From Ferrimonas balearica (GTDB lineage: Bacteria; Pseudomonadota; Gammaproteobacteria; Enterobacterales; Shewanellaceae), in contig NZ_JAHVHV010000004.1 in assembly GCF_019802085.1 (NCBI RefSeq), positions 62,001 to 126,000 of the forward strand: DNA of 64,000 nucleotides, in the 5' to 3' direction. Every line of letters starts with the position of its first letter. Positions within the stretch are counted from its first letter, which is position 1. Shown here one piece after another: positions 60,988 through 64,000 of the stretch. Below the pieces are notes generated by a model, which saw only the letters and a list, made by a program, of their open reading frames with translations, was not told the DNA's origin and did no database searches. A program made the position numbers and the translations under genes.

Positions 60988-61035
60988 GGGGCCCTCCTTG
61001 AGCGGCCAGTGTAGCACGGGCCCCCGCCCCTCCCC

Positions 61036-61064
61036 TGGCCAGCGGCGCCGCAACGCCGTACAAT
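61036..61064 (+). promoter_or_regulatory. Promoter of the Nudix gene
   Basis: TGGCCA (61036-61041) and TACAAT (61059-61064) are 17 bases apart, about 30 bases before the start. Confidence 0.55.
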
Positions 61065-61093
61065 CCGGCGCTTTCCCATCAGGAGGCCCGCCC

Positions 61094-61615
61094 ATGGAGA
61101 CGATCCACTCCCTCACCCACCCCGACGCCGTCGACAACGGCAGCGAGTTCACCCGGGTGGCGGTGCGAGCCTTGATCGCCCGGGGCAGCCAGGTTCTGCT
61201 GCTCTACACCGAGCGCTACGACGATTTCAGCTTGCCCGGCGGTGGGGTGGACGAGGGGGAGTCCCTGGAAGCGGCCTTGCTGCGGGAGGTGACCGAGGAG
61301 ACCGGCGCCCGGGACCTCAAGATACTGGCGGAGTTTGGTTTGGTGGAGGAGCTGCGCCCCTGGTACAAGCCCCAGAGCGACAACGTCCGCATGCTCTCCT
61401 ACTGCTACCTGTGCGACGCCCACCCACAACTGGGGGAGACCGCACTGGAGCACTACGAGCAGGCCAACGGCATGGCCCCCCGCTGGGTGGAGCTGAGCGA
61501 GGCGATCGCCCACAACGAAGCGGTGATGGCCGGCAGCCCCAAGGCGGGGTTGTCCATCGCCCGGGAGACCTGGCTGCTCAAGCGCCTGGCCCGGCATCTT
61601 CAGCTGGCAGCCTGA
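61094..61615 (+). CDS. Nudix hydrolase
   Basis: The 173-residue protein has the Nudix box GGGVDEGESLEAALLREVTE followed by ETG. It resembles general Nudix enzymes of the YjhB/ADP-ribose pyrophosphatase type; the substrate is unknown. AGGAGG precedes the ATG at 61094. It is divergent from the FAN1-like gene and convergent with lysS. Confidence 0.88.
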   Translation: METIHSLTHPDAVDNGSEFTRVAVRALIARGSQVLLLYTERYDDFSLPGGGVDEGESLEAALLREVTEETGARDLKILAEFGLVEELRPWYKPQSDNVRMLSYCYLCDAHPQLGETALEHYEQANGMAPRWVELSEAIAHNEAVMAGSPKAGLSIARETWLLKRLARHLQLAA

Positions 61616-61632
61616 CCCCAGCGCCAGGCCAT

Positions 61633-61660
61633 AAAAAAGCCCGCAAATGCGGGCTTTTTT
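61633..61660. terminator. Bidirectional terminator between the Nudix gene and lysS
   Basis: GCCCGC, AAAT loop and GCGGGC are flanked by six As and six Ts, serving both converging transcripts. Confidence 0.95.
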
Positions 61661-61673
61661 ATGGGTGTGCGGC

Positions 61674-63155
61674 TCAAGCCTGGGGGCGCATGGCCGGGAA
61701 CAGGATGACGTCGCGGATGGTGTGGCTGTCGGTGAACAGCATCACCAGGCGGTCGATGCCAATGCCCTGACCGGCGGTGGGCGGCAGGCCGTGCTCCAAC
61801 GCGGTGACGTAGTCGCCGTCGTAGAACATCGCCTCGTCGTCACCGGCGTCCTTGGCCTTGACCTGGTCCAGGAAGCGCTGCTTCTGATCTTCGGCGTCGT
61901 TGAGCTCGGAGAAGCCGTTGGCGATCTCGCGGCCACCGACGAAGAACTCGAAACGATCGGTGATCTCCGGGTTATCGTCGTTACGACGGGCCAGCGGGGA
62001 CACCTCGGCCGGGTACTCGGTGATGAAGGTCGGCTGGATCAGGCGGTGCTCGGCGGTCTCCTCGAAGATCTCGGTGATCACCCGGCCCAGGCCCCAGGAG
62101 GGCTCAACCTCAACCTTGAGATCCTTGGCCACTTCGCAGGCGGTCTCGAAGCTGGCCAGCATCTCCAGGGTCACCTCGGGGTTGTACTTGAGGATCGCCT
62201 CACGCATGGACATGCGGGCAAAGGGCGCGCCGAAGTCGAACTCTTCCTCACCGTATTTCACCTTGGCGCTGCCCAGGACCTGCTCGGTCACGGTGCGCAG
62301 CATGTCCTCGGTCAGGTCCATCAGATCCCGGTAGTCCGCGTACGCCATGTAGAACTCCATCATGGTGAACTCGGGGTTGTGGCGGGGGGACAGGCCTTCG
62401 TTACGGAAGTTGCGGTTGATCTCGAACACCCGATCGAAACCGCCCACCACCAGACGCTTGAGGTACAGCTCCGGCGCGATGCGCAGGTACATGTCCTGGT
62501 CCAGGGCGTTGTGGTGGGTAATAAAGGGCCGGGCAGAGGCGCCACCGGGGATCAGCTGCATCATGGGGGTTTCCACCTCCATGAACGCCCGCTCGGTCAT
62601 GTACTGACGGATGGCGGCGATCACCTTGGAGCGCACCATAAAGGTCTGGCGGGACTCCTCGTTGACGATGAGATCCACGTAGCGCTGACGGTAGCGCTGC
62701 TCCTGATCGGTCAGGCCGTGGAACTTCTCCGGCAGCGGGCGCAGAGCCTTGGTCAGCAGCTGGTACTCGGCCATGTCGACGTACAGGTCGCCCTTGCCGG
62801 ACTTGTGCAGCTGGCCCTTGACGCCGACGATGTCGCCGATGTCCAGGCCGCCGATCGCCTTCAGCGCCTTCTGCACGTCCTTGGACGCGTAGGCCTGGAT
62901 GCGACCAGAGACGTCCTGGACCGCCAGGAAGGGACCACGCTTGGCCATGATGCGGCCGGCGATGGACACCGTGGTGGCCATCACTTCCAGTTCCTCTTTG
63001 CTCTTGTCGCCGTACTCCGCCTGCAGATCGGCGGCCTTATGCTCCGGGCGCCAATCGTTGGGGTGGCCATTGGCCTTGCAGTCCTGGCGGATCAGATCGA
63101 GCTTGCCGCGGCGCTCGGCGATCAACTTGTTCTCGTCTTGCAGTTGTTCAGTCAT
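61674..63155 (-). CDS. lysS: Lysyl-tRNA synthetase, class II
   Basis: LysS charges tRNA-Lys. The 493-residue protein has the N-terminal OB-fold anticodon domain (about 55-145) and class II motifs: motif 1 (FMEVETPMM), motif 2 ([11 protein letters not shown]) and motif 3 ([13 protein letters not shown]). It follows prfB after about 11 bases, as in E. coli. Confidence 0.98.
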   Translation of the reverse strand: MTEQLQDENKLIAERRGKLDLIRQDCKANGHPNDWRPEHKAADLQAEYGDKSKEELEVMATTVSIAGRIMAKRGPFLAVQDVSGRIQAYASKDVQKALKAIGGLDIGDIVGVKGQLHKSGKGDLYVDMAEYQLLTKALRPLPEKFHGLTDQEQRYRQRYVDLIVNEESRQTFMVRSKVIAAIRQYMTERAFMEVETPMMQLIPGGASARPFITHHNALDQDMYLRIAPELYLKRLVVGGFDRVFEINRNFRNEGLSPRHNPEFTMMEFYMAYADYRDLMDLTEDMLRTVTEQVLGSAKVKYGEEEFDFGAPFARMSMREAILKYNPEVTLEMLASFETACEVAKDLKVEVEPSWGLGRVITEIFEETAEHRLIQPTFITEYPAEVSPLARRNDDNPEITDRFEFFVGGREIANGFSELNDAEDQKQRFLDQVKAKDAGDDEAMFYDGDYVTALEHGLPPTAGQGIGIDRLVMLFTDSHTIRDVILFPAMRPQA

Positions 63156-63166
63156 CTTCTCAATCC

Positions 63167-64000
63167 TTACAGGCCAGACTTGAGGCTGGCCTCGATAAAG
63201 CGATCCAGGTCGCCGTCCAGCACCGCCTGGGTGTTGCGGGTCTCAACGCCGGTGCGCAGATCCTTGATGCGGGAATCGTCCAGCACGTAGGAGCGGATCT
63301 GGCTGCCCCAGCCGATGTCGGACTTGGCGTCCTCGGCGGCCTGCTTCTCGGCGTTCTGCTTCTGCAGCTCCAGCTCGAACAGCTTGGCTTTGAGCTGTTT
63401 CATCGCCTGATCTTTGTTCTTGTGCTGGGAACGCTCGTTCTGGCACTGCACCACGGTATTGGTGGGCAGGTGGGTGATCCGCACCGCCGATTCGGTGGTG
63501 TTCACGTGCTGTCCCCCGGCCCCGGAGGCCCGGTAAACGTCGATCCGCAGCTCCGCCGGATTGATCTCGATGTCGATGTTGTCATCGACTTCGGGGTAGA
63601 TGAACGCCGACGAGAAGGAGGTGTGGCGACGGCCGCCGGAATCGAAGGGCGATTTGCGCACCAGGCGGTGCACCCCGGTCTCGGTGCGCAGCCAGCCGTA
63701 GGCGTACTCGCCGGAGATCTTGACGGTGGCGCTTTTCAGCCCCGCCACTTCCCCTTCGGACACCTCGATGATCTCCGCCTTGAAGCCCTTGGCCTCGGCC
63801 CAGCGCAGGTACATGCGCAGCAGCATGTTGCACCAGTCCTGGGCTTCGGTGCCGCCGGAACCGGCCTGCAGATCCAGGTAGGCGTCGTTGGGATCCTGGT
63901 CGCCAGAGAACATACGGCGGAACTCCAGCTTCTCCAGCTGGCCGTTCAGGGTTTCAAGCTCGGCCTTGGCCTCCTCGAAACTCTCCTCGTCCTCCTCTTC
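63167..64000 (-). CDS. prfB: Peptide chain release factor 2, C-terminal part
   Basis: RF2 ends translation at UGA and UAA. About 277 codons are present and the frame stays open to the window edge, so the 5' end lies outside. The GGQ motif (SGAGGQHVN) is present, as is the family C-terminus ending IEASLKSGL; a stop-reading SPF motif is visible (KSPFDSGG). The programmed +1 frameshift site of prfB, near codon 26, is not in the window. Confidence 0.97.
   Translation of the reverse strand, partial: EEEDEESFEEAKAELETLNGQLEKLEFRRMFSGDQDPNDAYLDLQAGSGGTEAQDWCNMLLRMYLRWAEAKGFKAEIIEVSEGEVAGLKSATVKISGEYAYGWLRTETGVHRLVRKSPFDSGGRRHTSFSSAFIYPEVDDNIDIEINPAELRIDVYRASGAGGQHVNTTESAVRITHLPTNTVVQCQNERSQHKNKDQAMKQLKAKLFELELQKQNAEKQAAEDAKSDIGWGSQIRSYVLDDSRIKDLRTGVETRNTQAVLDGDLDRFIEASLKSGL

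Noticed and set aside
63167-64000. prfB as a truncated or frameshifted gene
   Set aside because: The frame is open to the window edge and simply continues outside; the usual programmed frameshift lies beyond the window.

Overview
The window is GC-rich chromosomal DNA from a gammaproteobacterium of the Shewanella/Ferrimonas type; Ferrimonas is my best guess, not a proof. The main reasons are a 187-residue tetraheme quinol dehydrogenase that closely resembles Shewanella CymA, and Alteromonadales-like gene orders (rpoE-rseABC-lepA-lepB-rnc-era-recO-pdxJ-acpS; rppH-ptsP-lgt-thyA facing mutH; nhaA/nhaR; lysS-prfB). I see no integrase, transposase, phage gene or CRISPR array. Most of the window is densely packed core genome.

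Layout. 1-2.2 kb: end of ypjD, a CNNM/CorC transporter and a small exported protein. 2.2-11 kb: one minus-strand run of eleven genes, from a sigma-E-autoregulated rpoE promoter through anti-sigma control (rseA, rseB, rseC), translation and secretion (lepA, lepB), RNA processing (rnc, era), repair (recO) and cofactor genes (pdxJ, acpS). 11-14.7 kb: nadB facing ygfX-sdhE (flavoenzyme maturation) and a Bcr/CflA exporter. 14.7-17.3 kb: nhaR, a small Rap1a-like protein and nhaA. 17.3-21.8 kb: thyA-lgt-ptsP-rppH. 21.8-22.5 kb: a 630-base gap before mutH with a DnaA-box cluster at the same position as E. coli DARS2. 22.5-29.1 kb: a signalling block with mutH, a membrane class III cyclase, oxyR, yfbR, a GGDEF protein and an unusual histidine kinase. 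29.3-31.3 kb: an ECF sigma / anti-sigma / DUF4097 module. 31.4-37 kb: queG, dodecin, cymA, a Nudix gene, a chemoreceptor, menB and tRNA-Gly(CCC). MenB makes menaquinone and CymA oxidises menaquinol, so the two fit one anaerobic respiratory chain.

37-45 kb: an S46 exopeptidase, an aromatic amino acid permease, a Mn-exporter gene (mneA) behind a yybP-ykoY Mn riboswitch, small envelope proteins and an AbgT transporter. 45-50.5 kb: ibpA with a sigma-32 promoter and a ROSE-type RNA thermometer, rpiA and serA, which are usually neighbours but are here separated by a peroxidase/aldehyde dehydrogenase/TetR block. 50.6-57.5 kb: GNAT, cupin, DUF3187, ygfZ, a three-domain cysteine desulfurase-persulfide dioxygenase-rhodanese fusion, DUF4250, GST and fpr. 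57.6-64 kb: a DAACS symporter, a FAN1-like nuclease, a Nudix hydrolase, lysS and the 3' part of prfB.

The most notable items are the trifunctional sulfur-transfer fusion, the DARS2-like locus, the ibpA thermometer with a duplicated hairpin module, the structured RNA region behind cymA, the ECF/DUF4097 module, and a histidine-kinase-like protein that lacks the phospho-acceptor histidine. All assignments come from reading the sequence; no search was run.
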